Assembly: GCA_014237395.1 (NCBI GenBank)
Contig: JABZFP010000041.1
Location: 337,742-401,741 of the forward strand
Reading direction: 5' to 3'
Source of the DNA: Desulfobacteraceae bacterium
GTDB taxonomy: Bacteria > Desulfobacterota > Desulfobacteria > Desulfobacterales > UBA5852
DNA: 64,000 nt
Positions 57,094 to 64,000 of the stretch are shown here, in pieces (position 1 is the first letter of the stretch; each line of letters starts with the position of its first letter). The translations under genes were made by a program, and so were the position numbers. The notes beneath the pieces are model-generated. The model did not search any database and was not told the DNA's origin. It was given only the letters and a program-made list of their open reading frames with translations.

Positions 57094-58116
57094 TCAGAGG
57101 TCACGAAGCTGACGCAATTCAGCCAGGGAGATGTCGGTAATTACCGCACGTCCGAGGCCATTCAACAATACGAAATGCACGCTTTCGTTTTCCCGTTTTT
57201 TGTCTTTGCCCAGCGCCTCCAGGACCGCTTTCTTATCGAATATCATCCGGGTGGGCAGGTTCAATTGTTCGAGAAGCGCACACAGCCGCTCTTTCTCGCG
57301 CGCTGTAATCAGACCGCGCTGCTGGGACAGGCCTGCTGCCAGCACCATGCCGACACTGACGGCCTGGCCGTGGGGAATCCCGGTCACTTTTTCAATGGCG
57401 TGCCCGAAGGTGTGGCCGAAGTTGAGCTTGCGCCGCTCGCCGGTTTCTTTTTCGTCCTGGTTGACGAAGGAGGATTTTATAACCAGTGAATCGTACACCA
57501 GGCGCTCGACCACAATCGGGTCGAGTGTCAGGGCCTTTTCAGCATCCTTTTCCAGCGCTTCGAACATCCCGGCATCGGCGATGGCGGCGTGTTTGACAAT
57601 TTCGGCAAAACCACATTGGAGTTGTGTTTCCGGCAGCGAGTGAAGCATTTTCAGGTCGCAGAGCACAAACTCGGGTTGATTGAAAGTCCCCACCATGTTT
57701 TTGTAGCCGCCGAAATTCACTCCATTTTTACCACCGACGCTGGCGTCCACCTGGGCCAGCAGCGTGGTGGCCACAAAACCAAAGCGCACCCCCCGCAGAT
57801 AGGTCGATGCCACAAAACCGGCCATGTCGCAGACAATGCCGCCGCCGACGCCGACGATACTGCAGGAGCGGTCAGCCTCGATGGCGACCAGTTCGCTATA
57901 GATCCGGCTGATGGTTTCGAGGGTCTTGATGCCCTCACCGGTGCCGATGGTAATCACGTGTCCGGGGGGAAATTGATCAGCATACCGCTGACCGACGTTC
58001 TCGTCGGTGATGATGACCGGGTGCTGCGTCGGCAGGTAATGGGTCAGGTTTTTTAACGGTTCGCCCACCAGGATAGTGGACAGGCCGCCGACGCCCTGGA
58101 TTTGCAATTTTTTCAT
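57094..58116 (-). CDS. aroB2: 3-Dehydroquinate synthase (stand-alone AroB)
   Basis: A 340-residue sugar-phosphate-cyclase-family enzyme that closes DAHP to 3-dehydroquinate with NAD and a divalent metal. GVGGGIVCDMAGFVASTYLRG near residue 95, the DASVGGKNGVNFGGYKN loop, GFAEIVKH and NFGHTFGHAIE are intact. It retains the Asp that the fused copy lacks. The ATG at 58116 gives the normal length; a longer frame to 58425 is non-coding. It lies between aroG and aroKB. Confidence 0.9.
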   Translation of the reverse strand: MKKLQIQGVGGLSTILVGEPLKNLTHYLPTQHPVIITDENVGQRYADQFPPGHVITIGTGEGIKTLETISRIYSELVAIEADRSCSIVGVGGGIVCDMAGFVASTYLRGVRFGFVATTLLAQVDASVGGKNGVNFGGYKNMVGTFNQPEFVLCDLKMLHSLPETQLQCGFAEIVKHAAIADAGMFEALEKDAEKALTLDPIVVERLVYDSLVIKSSFVNQDEKETGERRKLNFGHTFGHAIEKVTGIPHGQAVSVGMVLAAGLSQQRGLITAREKERLCALLEQLNLPTRMIFDKKAVLEALGKDKKRENESVHFVLLNGLGRAVITDISLAELRQLRDL

Positions 58117-58190
58117 GCGGAAGACGCTCTCGTTCCAATTTGACCCGCCATTGCCGGCAGCAATGGCGGAGGGCGGTTGTCGTGTCCTGT

Positions 58191-59270
58191 TCAGGAGGCG
58201 CGGTTGACCGTAGCGCCGGCCGTTTGCATGCGTTTGGCATGGGCGCTGAGCAGGAGCTCCTCGGTGGTTTCCCACGAAATACATTCGTCGGTAATCGAGA
58301 CGCCGTATTTCAAGGCGGATTTGTCCCCGGTATATTTCTGGTTGCCTTCGTGCAGGTTGCTCTCCAGCATGAGACCGATGACGGATTCGCTGCCATTGAC
58401 GATCTGGTCGATAACGTTGCGCCAAACAATCGCCTGCCCCTGGTATTTTTTATGGGAATTGGCATGGGAGCAGTCCACGATGATGGCCTCGGGGAGGCCC
58501 TTGGTAATGAGCATCAGCCGGGCTTCCTCGATACTGATGGGATCGTAGTTGGGCCGGCTGCCGCCGCGCAGGACAATGTGGCCGTAAGGATTGCCGCCGG
58601 TCCGGACGACACAGGTCCGGCCGTCCTGGTCGATGCCCAGGAAGGTCTGGGCGGCGTGCGCCGCCACGAGGGCGTTAATCGCCGTGGACAACTTGCCGTC
58701 GGTGCCGTTCTTGAACCCAACCGGCATGGATAGGCCGGATGCCATTTCTCGGTGGGTTTGGGATTCGGTGGTGCGTGCGCCGATGGCCGACCAGCAGACA
58801 AGGTCCGCCAGATACTGCGGCGTAATCGGCTCCAGCATTTCCGTGGCGGTGGGCAGCCCCATTTCGGCAATCTGCAGGATCAACCCGCGCGCTTTGACGA
58901 GCCCGGCGTTCATGTCGCAACTGTCGTCCAGTTCCGGATCGCTGATCAGGCCCTTCCACCCCACCGTCGTGCGCGGTTTTTCAAAATACACCCGCATGGC
59001 CAGGTAAAGGGTTTCCTTGACCTTTTCCTGCAGGCTGACAAGACGCTCCGCGTATTCCAGCGCCGCTTTTTCATCATGGATGGAGCACGGGCCGACAATG
59101 GCCAGGGTTCGCTTGTCTTCTTTGTTGATGATACGCTGAATGGTTTCCCGGCCCTCTATGACGGTTTGTTGGGCCTTGGCCGAGAGCGGCAGTTTCTGCT
59201 TCAGTTCCTTGGGCGGCATCAGCGGCAGGTAGTCCCTTACTCGGAGATCTTCTGTTTTTGGCACTGGCAT
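58191..59270 (-). CDS. aroG: DAHP synthase, class I (AroF/G/H type)
   Basis: A 359-residue 3-deoxy-7-phosphoheptulonate synthase, the entry step of aromatic synthesis from PEP and erythrose-4-phosphate. It has RQRIINKEDKR-like N-terminus, VGPCSIHDEKAALEYA, RVYFEKPRTTVGWKG, the active-site GARTTESQTHREMASGL and VDCSHANSHKK. AAAGGAAAA precedes the ATG at 59270. The upstream leader has a Phe/Tyr-rich peptide and two terminators, so expression should fall when charged tRNA-Phe or tRNA-Tyr is plentiful. Confidence 0.95.
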   Translation of the reverse strand: MPVPKTEDLRVRDYLPLMPPKELKQKLPLSAKAQQTVIEGRETIQRIINKEDKRTLAIVGPCSIHDEKAALEYAERLVSLQEKVKETLYLAMRVYFEKPRTTVGWKGLISDPELDDSCDMNAGLVKARGLILQIAEMGLPTATEMLEPITPQYLADLVCWSAIGARTTESQTHREMASGLSMPVGFKNGTDGKLSTAINALVAAHAAQTFLGIDQDGRTCVVRTGGNPYGHIVLRGGSRPNYDPISIEEARLMLITKGLPEAIIVDCSHANSHKKYQGQAIVWRNVIDQIVNGSESVIGLMLESNLHEGNQKYTGDKSALKYGVSITDECISWETTEELLLSAHAKRMQTAGATVNRAS

Positions 59271-59355
59271 GGTGTTTTCCTTTCGGCACCGTTGGGTGTT
59301 CACGATTGGTGAATCACGGGTTGACTTGTTTTTCCCTCGCCGGGCCATCGGGCCG

Positions 59356-59393
59356 AAAAAAAAGGCCGTGAAGCGTTTGATCCGCCACGGCCT
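59356..59393 (-). terminator. Second leader terminator before aroG
   Basis: On the minus strand GGCCGTG (59386-59392) pairs perfectly with CACGGCC (59364-59370) and is followed by eight T residues (59356-59363). It is a textbook intrinsic terminator, 90 bp before the aroG start codon. Confidence 0.88.
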
Positions 59394-59401
59394 ACTTAAA
59401 C

Positions 59402-59437
59402 AAAAAAACCGCGGCGATTGGTCCGCCGGCGGTTTTG
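59402..59437 (-). terminator. First leader terminator (attenuator) before aroG
   Basis: On the minus strand ACCGCCGGCG pairs with CGCCGCGGT through one bulged base and is followed by seven T residues (59402-59408). It begins about 20 bp after the leader-peptide stop codon, the right place for a ribosome-controlled attenuator. Confidence 0.85.
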
Positions 59438-59456
59438 AAATTCTTGGGTCAGATTT

Positions 59457-59534
59457 TCAGCACACCGCAGGCAGACCGGCAAAATAAAAATAATAGCCGA
59501 AATAAAAAAAGTGTCTGCCTGCTACGTTTTGCAT
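59457..59534 (-). CDS. Phe/Tyr-rich attenuator leader peptide
   Basis: A 25-residue peptide, too short for standard gene calling. Residues 9-18 read FFYFGYYFYF: five Phe and four Tyr codons in ten. AGGAAG lies 6 bp before the ATG at 59534. A strong promoter precedes and two terminators follow. The peptide should act only as a ribosome-stalling sensor of charged tRNA-Phe and tRNA-Tyr, by analogy with PheL and the tyrosine/phenylalanine leaders. Function is inferred; the codon run is directly visible. Confidence 0.88.
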   Translation of the reverse strand: MQNVAGRHFFYFGYYFYFAGLPAVC

Positions 59535-59560
59535 GATGTCTTCCTGTTATCGGTTAACGC

Positions 59561-59589
59561 ACGATAGCGGTGGAATGAAGGAATGTCAA
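59561..59589 (-). promoter_or_regulatory. Sigma-70-type promoter of the aroG operon
   Basis: On the minus strand a perfect TTGACA (59584-59589), a 17-bp spacer and TATCGT (59561-59566). Transcription should start near 59554, giving a 20-nt stretch before the leader-peptide start codon. DNA from 59590 to 59723 holds no feature I can name. Confidence 0.75.
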
Positions 59590-59723
59590 GAGGCGGTTCG
59601 TATTTCCTGTGGCCGGCCCAGGTTTTTCTCTGGTTGGACGCCCCCCCTTAATGCGCAATCTCATGAAGGCAGGTCTATAGCGGGTTGTGGGCGATATTGT
59701 ATCACCCGCTGGGGGACAGGCCC

Positions 59724-60815
59724 CTAAAGATTGCGGATCAGGTTTTTCAGCGTTTCGATCTGGGACGGTGTGAGATCGTCGAAAACGACCTCGATGCCTT
59801 TGGCTTTGCGGCCCATGATGATGCCCGAGAGCATTAGTGTTTTCTGGGTCGCGGGGTCGGTGATGGTCATCATCAGGCTTTCGCCTTCGGAAAAGGGTTC
59901 CGATGTTTCCAGAAAGATACCATCCAGCCGAAGGGCGCGCGTAAAGGTCGAATAGGAAGCATCGTCCGTGTCGTACTCCACCAGCACCTGGGGCCGGTCT
60001 TCCGGAAGATCCGCCGTTGCGTCGGATGCGGTCGGTACCGGTTTGCTGGACGGCAGCAGGGCGCCCAGTCGGAGGACAATGACCGTGATATTGTCGTCGC
60101 CGCCGCGCTCGTTGGCCATGGCCACCAATTTTTGACAGGATTCTTGCGGCGCGGCATGGGTGACAATTTCACAGATTTCTTCCGCAAAGGCCTTGTCGCT
60201 CAACCCATCGGAGCAAATGACCAGGATGTCGCCTTCTTTGAAGAAAATCTCGGTGGTATCGGGATTCACGGTTTCGCCGATGCCCATGGCGCGGGTGATC
60301 ATATGCAGGTATTGCTGGCCCAGCTTGAGCCCGCCCTCCGGAGCCAGCGCTTCCTGTTCGGCCATGACGGTATGCATGGTCGAGACCACTTCCGCGCGTC
60401 CGTCCCTTATCAGAAAAATAGGGCTGTCACCCACATTGCTGATAATGGCGTGCGTATCACTGAGGTAAACGGCCGATACGGTGGACCCCATGCCCTTGCA
60501 GGTTTCATCGTTCTGGGCGTATTCATAGGTCTTCAGATTGGCCCGGCGAATGGCGTAAACCAACTGGTTGGCCTGTGAGGACAGGTTGCGGTCGACGCCC
60601 ACCATCTGGTCCGGATTCTCCGCGGAAACCAGTTTGTGCATGGTTTTGCTGATGGTGTCGACCACCAGACGGCTGGCCACTTCGCCGGCTTTGCGCCCGC
60701 CCATTCCATCCGCTACAACGTAGAGCTGAAGCTGATCATCGATTAGGAAGGAATCTTCGTTGCCCTTGCGCTTCTGGCCGACATCCGTTTGTCCGGCGGA
60801 TTCTACCGATATCAT
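59724..60815 (-). CDS. PP2C-type protein phosphatase fused to a PilZ domain
   Basis: A 363-residue protein. Residues 1-250 are a PPM phosphatase with metal-binding VGQKRKGNEDSF, VVADGMGG, ISNVGDSPIFLIRDG, VICSDGLSD and GGDDNITVIV. Residues 275-363 form a PilZ-like domain (VEYDTDDASYSTFT, LDGIFLETSEPFSEGE, KGIEVVFDDLT). The canonical RxxxR at the PilZ entry is not seen, so c-di-GMP binding is doubtful. It probably reverses the adjacent kinase, 80 bp upstream in transcription order. Confidence 0.88.
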   Translation of the reverse strand: MISVESAGQTDVGQKRKGNEDSFLIDDQLQLYVVADGMGGRKAGEVASRLVVDTISKTMHKLVSAENPDQMVGVDRNLSSQANQLVYAIRRANLKTYEYAQNDETCKGMGSTVSAVYLSDTHAIISNVGDSPIFLIRDGRAEVVSTMHTVMAEQEALAPEGGLKLGQQYLHMITRAMGIGETVNPDTTEIFFKEGDILVICSDGLSDKAFAEEICEIVTHAAPQESCQKLVAMANERGGDDNITVIVLRLGALLPSSKPVPTASDATADLPEDRPQVLVEYDTDDASYSTFTRALRLDGIFLETSEPFSEGESLMMTITDPATQKTLMLSGIIMGRKAKGIEVVFDDLTPSQIETLKNLIRNL

Positions 60816-60895
60816 ACCAAGGCCTCGCGAGGAGCGCGAAAGATAAGCCGATAGCAGGTCGATAGGGTTTCACAGCGAATCATCAACAGGTCGCC

Positions 60896-62191
60896 TCATT
60901 TGGAGTTGTTGCCGCTCTTAAGCCCGGAGCTTTTTTCCAGTCGATAGGACAGCGTGCGTGCAAAATTCTTGAAAAATAATAGCTGGACCGCATCCGGGGC
61001 TTTATCCATCAAGGTGGCACTGATTTTCATCAGGAGGCAATTGGTATGGGCCGTGGCCGAGGCGACACGGGCCTTCCCGGCGATATAGGCCATTTCTCCG
61101 AAGCATTCCCCGGCCCTGATCTTGGCAATGACCGTGTCATTTTTGCGGATTTTAACCTTGCCGTTCAACAGGATATAGAACGTGTCGTCAATATCGCCTT
61201 CGGTGACGATGATTTTACCTTCCGGGACCTTGATGATGCTGCTGGCCAGCCCCAGGCTTTCGATCTGCTCGCGGGTGAAATTTTGGAAAAAGGGCACCTG
61301 GCGGAGCAGATCGATAATATCTTCGACCTTTTTGTCCCCCTTGGGCAGCATGATCCCGCGCAGGGCGACCCGCAGGTCATAGGCCAGATCCATGCAGGAG
61401 GCGTAGCGCTCTTCAAGGTTTTTGGCCAGCGCTTTGCGCATGATGTCTTCGAAAATTTTTGGTAGGTCCGGTCGCAGTTCGCGCACCGGGGTCGGGTTTT
61501 CACGGGTGATCTTGTAGATGATGGCGAAGTCGTTTTCGCCGGTGAAGGCGCGCTGACCGGTGAGCAACTCATACATGACGCAGCCCAGCGAGAAGATATC
61601 GCTCTGGTGCGTGCCGGTTTCTTCCTTGAGCTGCTCCGGCGACATATAGCTGGGAGTCCCCCAGACGCCCTTTTCGGATTTCTGCTCGGAGATGCGGGCG
61701 ATGCCGAAATCCGTCAGCTTGGGGGTTCCCTGTTTGTCCAGCATGATATTCGAGGGCTTGATATCCCGGTGAATCACACCGTGCTGGTGGGCATAGCTCA
61801 AGGCACTGCACACCTTGAAGACAATCTCAATGCATTGGTCGATGGGAAGGAGATGCTGGGGGCGGCAGTATTTTTTGAGCGTTTCACCCTCAACATACTC
61901 CATGATGATGTAGCAAAATTCTTTGTACAATCCGGTGTCATAGATGGCCAGGATGTTGGGGTGGCTGAGGCGGCCGGCGGATTGGGCTTCCAGGAAAAGC
62001 TTTTTGCGGGACTGGCTTGAGATGCCCCGGGAAATTTTCAAGGCCACCTGGCGTTGGATGTAGGCATCGCGGGCCAGATAGACGACGCCCGAGCCGCCCT
62101 GGCCGAGTTTCCGGATGATTTTGTACCGGCCCATGCTCTGGGTGTCCATCAGGCCGGATATGAATTTTTCGTGTACCGAGGAGTTACTCAC
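60896..62191 (-). CDS. Hanks-type Ser/Thr protein kinase with cNMP-binding domain
   Basis: A 431-residue protein. The kinase domain (residues 22-280) has GQGGSGVVYLAR, Lys52 in VALKIS, the catalytic HRDIKPSNIML near 143 and DFGIAR near 163. The APE-equivalent is WGTPSYMSPEQL. Residues 300-420 are a cyclic-nucleotide-binding domain with GECFGEMAYIAG. No transmembrane segment is visible, so it is cytoplasmic. It starts with GTG after AGGAAT. A kinase whose activity is coupled to cNMP, beside a PP2C phosphatase, suggests a phosphorylation switch. Confidence 0.9.
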   Translation of the reverse strand: MSNSSVHEKFISGLMDTQSMGRYKIIRKLGQGGSGVVYLARDAYIQRQVALKISRGISSQSRKKLFLEAQSAGRLSHPNILAIYDTGLYKEFCYIIMEYVEGETLKKYCRPQHLLPIDQCIEIVFKVCSALSYAHQHGVIHRDIKPSNIMLDKQGTPKLTDFGIARISEQKSEKGVWGTPSYMSPEQLKEETGTHQSDIFSLGCVMYELLTGQRAFTGENDFAIIYKITRENPTPVRELRPDLPKIFEDIMRKALAKNLEERYASCMDLAYDLRVALRGIMLPKGDKKVEDIIDLLRQVPFFQNFTREQIESLGLASSIIKVPEGKIIVTEGDIDDTFYILLNGKVKIRKNDTVIAKIRAGECFGEMAYIAGKARVASATAHTNCLLMKISATLMDKAPDAVQLLFFKNFARTLSYRLEKSSGLKSGNNSK

Positions 62192-62353
62192 GCCTTATTC
62201 CTGTCGTCCTGTCGTCGCGGCGCATAACAGCGGTTCAACATAACCAATGAGCATACCATAATTCCTGGCGATTCACCATCTTATTGCATGCACGGGGATG
62301 TTTTTCACAGGAAACCCCGCCCGGTCGGCGGCCGGCGAAAAAGGTCTTCGAAT

Positions 62354-63391
62354 TCAAACATTGAAGCGGAAATTGATGATATCACCATCCTGGACTTCGT
62401 AGAGCTTGCCTTCCAGGCGCGTGGTGCCTTGTTTGCGGGCTTCGGCATAACTGCCGGCCGCCCTGAGGTCATCGTAAGCAAGTACTTCCGCCCGAATGAA
62501 GCCTTTTTTGATGTCGGAATGGATCACTTCGGCCGCGTCGACGGCGGGAGTGGCGCGTCGGATGGTCCAGGCCCGGACCTCATCCTCGCCCACGGTAAAG
62601 AAAGAAATCAGGCCCTGCAAGGCATAGGAGCGCTGGATGATGCGATCGGCGGCGGCGGCGCTGACGCCGAACTCGGCCTGGAACTCGGCGGCCTCTTCCG
62701 GGCTCATGCGGGCCAGTTCCTGTTCGAGTTTGCCCCTGATGACCATGGTGTTGGCGGCCTCCAGATCGTTGGCCAGGGCGGGCCGCTGATCGTCTTCGTC
62801 GGCATTGTTGAACAAGGCCAGCTGGGGTTTGGCGGAAAGGAAAGCAAAGCCCCGCAGTTTGTGGGCGGTGGCCAGTTCCGGCGTGGCCCGCAGGGCGCGC
62901 TCGTTTTCCAGGGCTTCCCGGCAGCGGATCAGCAGGGCCAGCTCTTCGGGATCGGCTTTCTTGCCTCTTTTCTGGTCGAGCTCGAGCCGTTCCAGACGCT
63001 TTTCGACGACAATCAGGTCCGCAATGATCAATTCCTGATCGAGCTGCCGGTAATCGTCAAGCGGGGTCGGCGGCTGGGTGCCGAAGAGGTCGAAGTTGCG
63101 CACACAGTGGATCAGGGCATCGCAGTCGCGGACCTGGGTCCAATAGGGCTGTTCACCGGAACGCTTTTCACTGCTCTGGGGTTGGCCGGCCGGCAGGAAA
63201 TATTCGACCTGGGCATAGATGGTTTTGCGCGGCTGGTAGATGCCGCTGAGGATGTCGACCCGGTCGTCCGGCACACGAATGGTACCGATATGGCTTTCCG
63301 TTCGGGCGCCGGCCGATATATCGGCGCCGGTCAGGGCTTCGAAGACTGTGGTTTTGCCAGCCTGTTCCAGCCCAATGATTCCGAGTTTCAT
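62354..63391 (-). CDS. YchF/Obg-like GTPase-family protein with C-terminal TGS/DUF933 domain
   Basis: A 345-residue P-loop protein. G1 is GLEQAGKTTVFEALTG; classical YchF has GLPNVGKS. A coiled-coil insertion follows (DLIVVEKRLERLELDQ and beyond, residues 130-165), then a NxDE-type base motif (LFNNADEDD near 212) and the DUF933/TGS domain ending VQDGDIINFRFNV. It probably binds ATP or GTP and the ribosome. The altered G1 and slightly short length mark a divergent branch. GAGGAG lies 5 bp before the ATG. Confidence 0.82.
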   Translation of the reverse strand: MKLGIIGLEQAGKTTVFEALTGADISAGARTESHIGTIRVPDDRVDILSGIYQPRKTIYAQVEYFLPAGQPQSSEKRSGEQPYWTQVRDCDALIHCVRNFDLFGTQPPTPLDDYRQLDQELIIADLIVVEKRLERLELDQKRGKKADPEELALLIRCREALENERALRATPELATAHKLRGFAFLSAKPQLALFNNADEDDQRPALANDLEAANTMVIRGKLEQELARMSPEEAAEFQAEFGVSAAAADRIIQRSYALQGLISFFTVGEDEVRAWTIRRATPAVDAAEVIHSDIKKGFIRAEVLAYDDLRAAGSYAEARKQGTTRLEGKLYEVQDGDIINFRFNV

Positions 63392-63494
63392 GATGGCTCC
63401 TCATCGATCGCCGCGGGGGCGCATTAAAAAGACGTCTTCTTAACGCACTCGCTCTTATATTGCAACGACCGACCCGGCAAATACCCGGCGATGG

Positions 63495-64000
63495 TCAGTC
63501 GCCGAGGCGTTTCATCAGCCAGGCCATGTTTTGCCCGAGGGTGTCCATGGTCTGAAGGCCTTCGCTGTCCGCGGCGACATCTCCCCGATCCAGACCAATA
63601 CCGATGTTCCAGTAGCTGGCACCCGGCACGATCATCTGGCCGATGAGGAAAAAGTGGTTCATGCTGTCAAAGGCATGAATCGCCCCGGCGCGGCGTACGG
63701 CCACGACGGCGGCCCCGACTTTGCGTCGGAACATATCGCCATTGGCCTTGGCTACCATCCCGGCGCGGTCGATGAGGGCCTTCATTTCCGTACTCACATC
63801 CGCAAAATAGGTTGGCGATCCCAGCAGAATGCCGTCCGCGGCGTCCATCTTCGCAATACATTTGTTCAGATAATCCGTATCCACGGTGCATCGGCGGTCC
63901 TTGTTGCGGTGGCATTTCATGCAGGCAATGCAGCCTTGAATGGATTTGCCGGCCAGATGGACGATTTCCGTTTGAATGCCCTCTTTATTCAGTTCCGCGG
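63495..64000 (-). CDS. Flavodoxin-like NADPH-dependent FMN reductase, truncated by window edge
   Basis: The reading frame is open to the right edge, so the N-terminus lies outside. The visible 168 residues include the CIACMKCH cysteine motif (near 63906-63929), DGILLGSPTYFADVSTEMKALIDR, the FMN-phosphate-side loop, and KVGAAVVAVRRAGAIHAFDSMNHFF, as in multimeric flavodoxin WrbA/iron-sulfur flavoprotein relatives. It likely transfers electrons or reduces quinones. An internal ATG at 63920 is not the true start because the cysteine motif continues upstream of it. Confidence 0.85.
   Translation of the reverse strand, partial: AELNKEGIQTEIVHLAGKSIQGCIACMKCHRNKDRRCTVDTDYLNKCIAKMDAADGILLGSPTYFADVSTEMKALIDRAGMVAKANGDMFRRKVGAAVVAVRRAGAIHAFDSMNHFFLIGQMIVPGASYWNIGIGLDRGDVAADSEGLQTMDTLGQNMAWLMKRLGD

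Overview
This is 64 kb of an ordinary, gene-dense bacterial chromosome. The content points to a Desulfobacterota (deltaproteobacterial, Desulfosarcina/Desulfobacteraceae-like) anaerobe. The pointers are a ferredoxin-containing glutamate synthase encoded in pieces, an AmrS-type radical SAM protein, a MoeA protein with a fused ligand-binding domain, an AroK-AroB fusion, a BKACE (3-keto acid cleavage) enzyme and a TRAP-linked catabolic cluster. The genus is inference. There are no tRNA, rRNA, CRISPR, phage or IS features. One gene is clearly broken (AEC permease, 40901-41550) and one runs off the right edge (flavodoxin-like reductase).

Layout: 1-11.7 kb holds an MFS permease, AmrS, a methyltransferase, a DEAD-box helicase, two consecutive MoeA genes, small lipoproteins, a NUDIX hydrolase, an endonuclease/phosphatase-family protein and an HU/IHF-type protein. 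12-32.7 kb is a nitrogen supercluster: glnD-amtB-glnB-glnA, an aminotransferase, a BKACE enzyme, glnK2-amtB2, glnE, an M48 protease and a three-gene glutamate synthase. 32.8-38.8 kb holds carA-carB-purF, the main glutamine users. 38.8-40.8 kb holds a cyclic-nucleotide-binding protein, a radical SAM protein and an HTH/zinc-ribbon regulator. 40.9-53.2 kb is a catabolic island with TRAP uptake, two dehydrogenases, a TPP enzyme, an acylating aldehyde dehydrogenase, an HMG-CoA-lyase-like enzyme and an IclR regulator. 53.3-59.6 kb carries five shikimate-pathway genes. 59.7-64 kb holds a PP2C-PilZ phosphatase, a Ser/Thr kinase with a cNMP-binding domain, a YchF-like GTPase and a flavoprotein.

The two most informative observations are regulatory. 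First, the DAHP synthase gene (58191-59270) follows a consensus-like promoter, a 25-codon leader peptide with nine Phe/Tyr codons in ten, and two tandem intrinsic terminators. This is a classical attenuator, and it probably controls aroG-aroB2-aroKB. Second, the glnD operon, the glnK2-amtB2 operon and the glutamate synthase operon each have a near-perfect sigma-54 promoter. Each also has, 90-135 bp upstream, a pair of TACA-N4-TGTA-like palindromes spaced 30-32 bp centre to centre. That is what an enhancer for a sigma-54 activator should look like, and the motif is not the enteric NtrC box.

Together the genes suggest tight control of ammonium assimilation: PII uridylylation by GlnD, GS adenylylation by GlnE, and two AmtB/PII pairs. 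These feed glutamine to GOGAT, CarAB and PurF.
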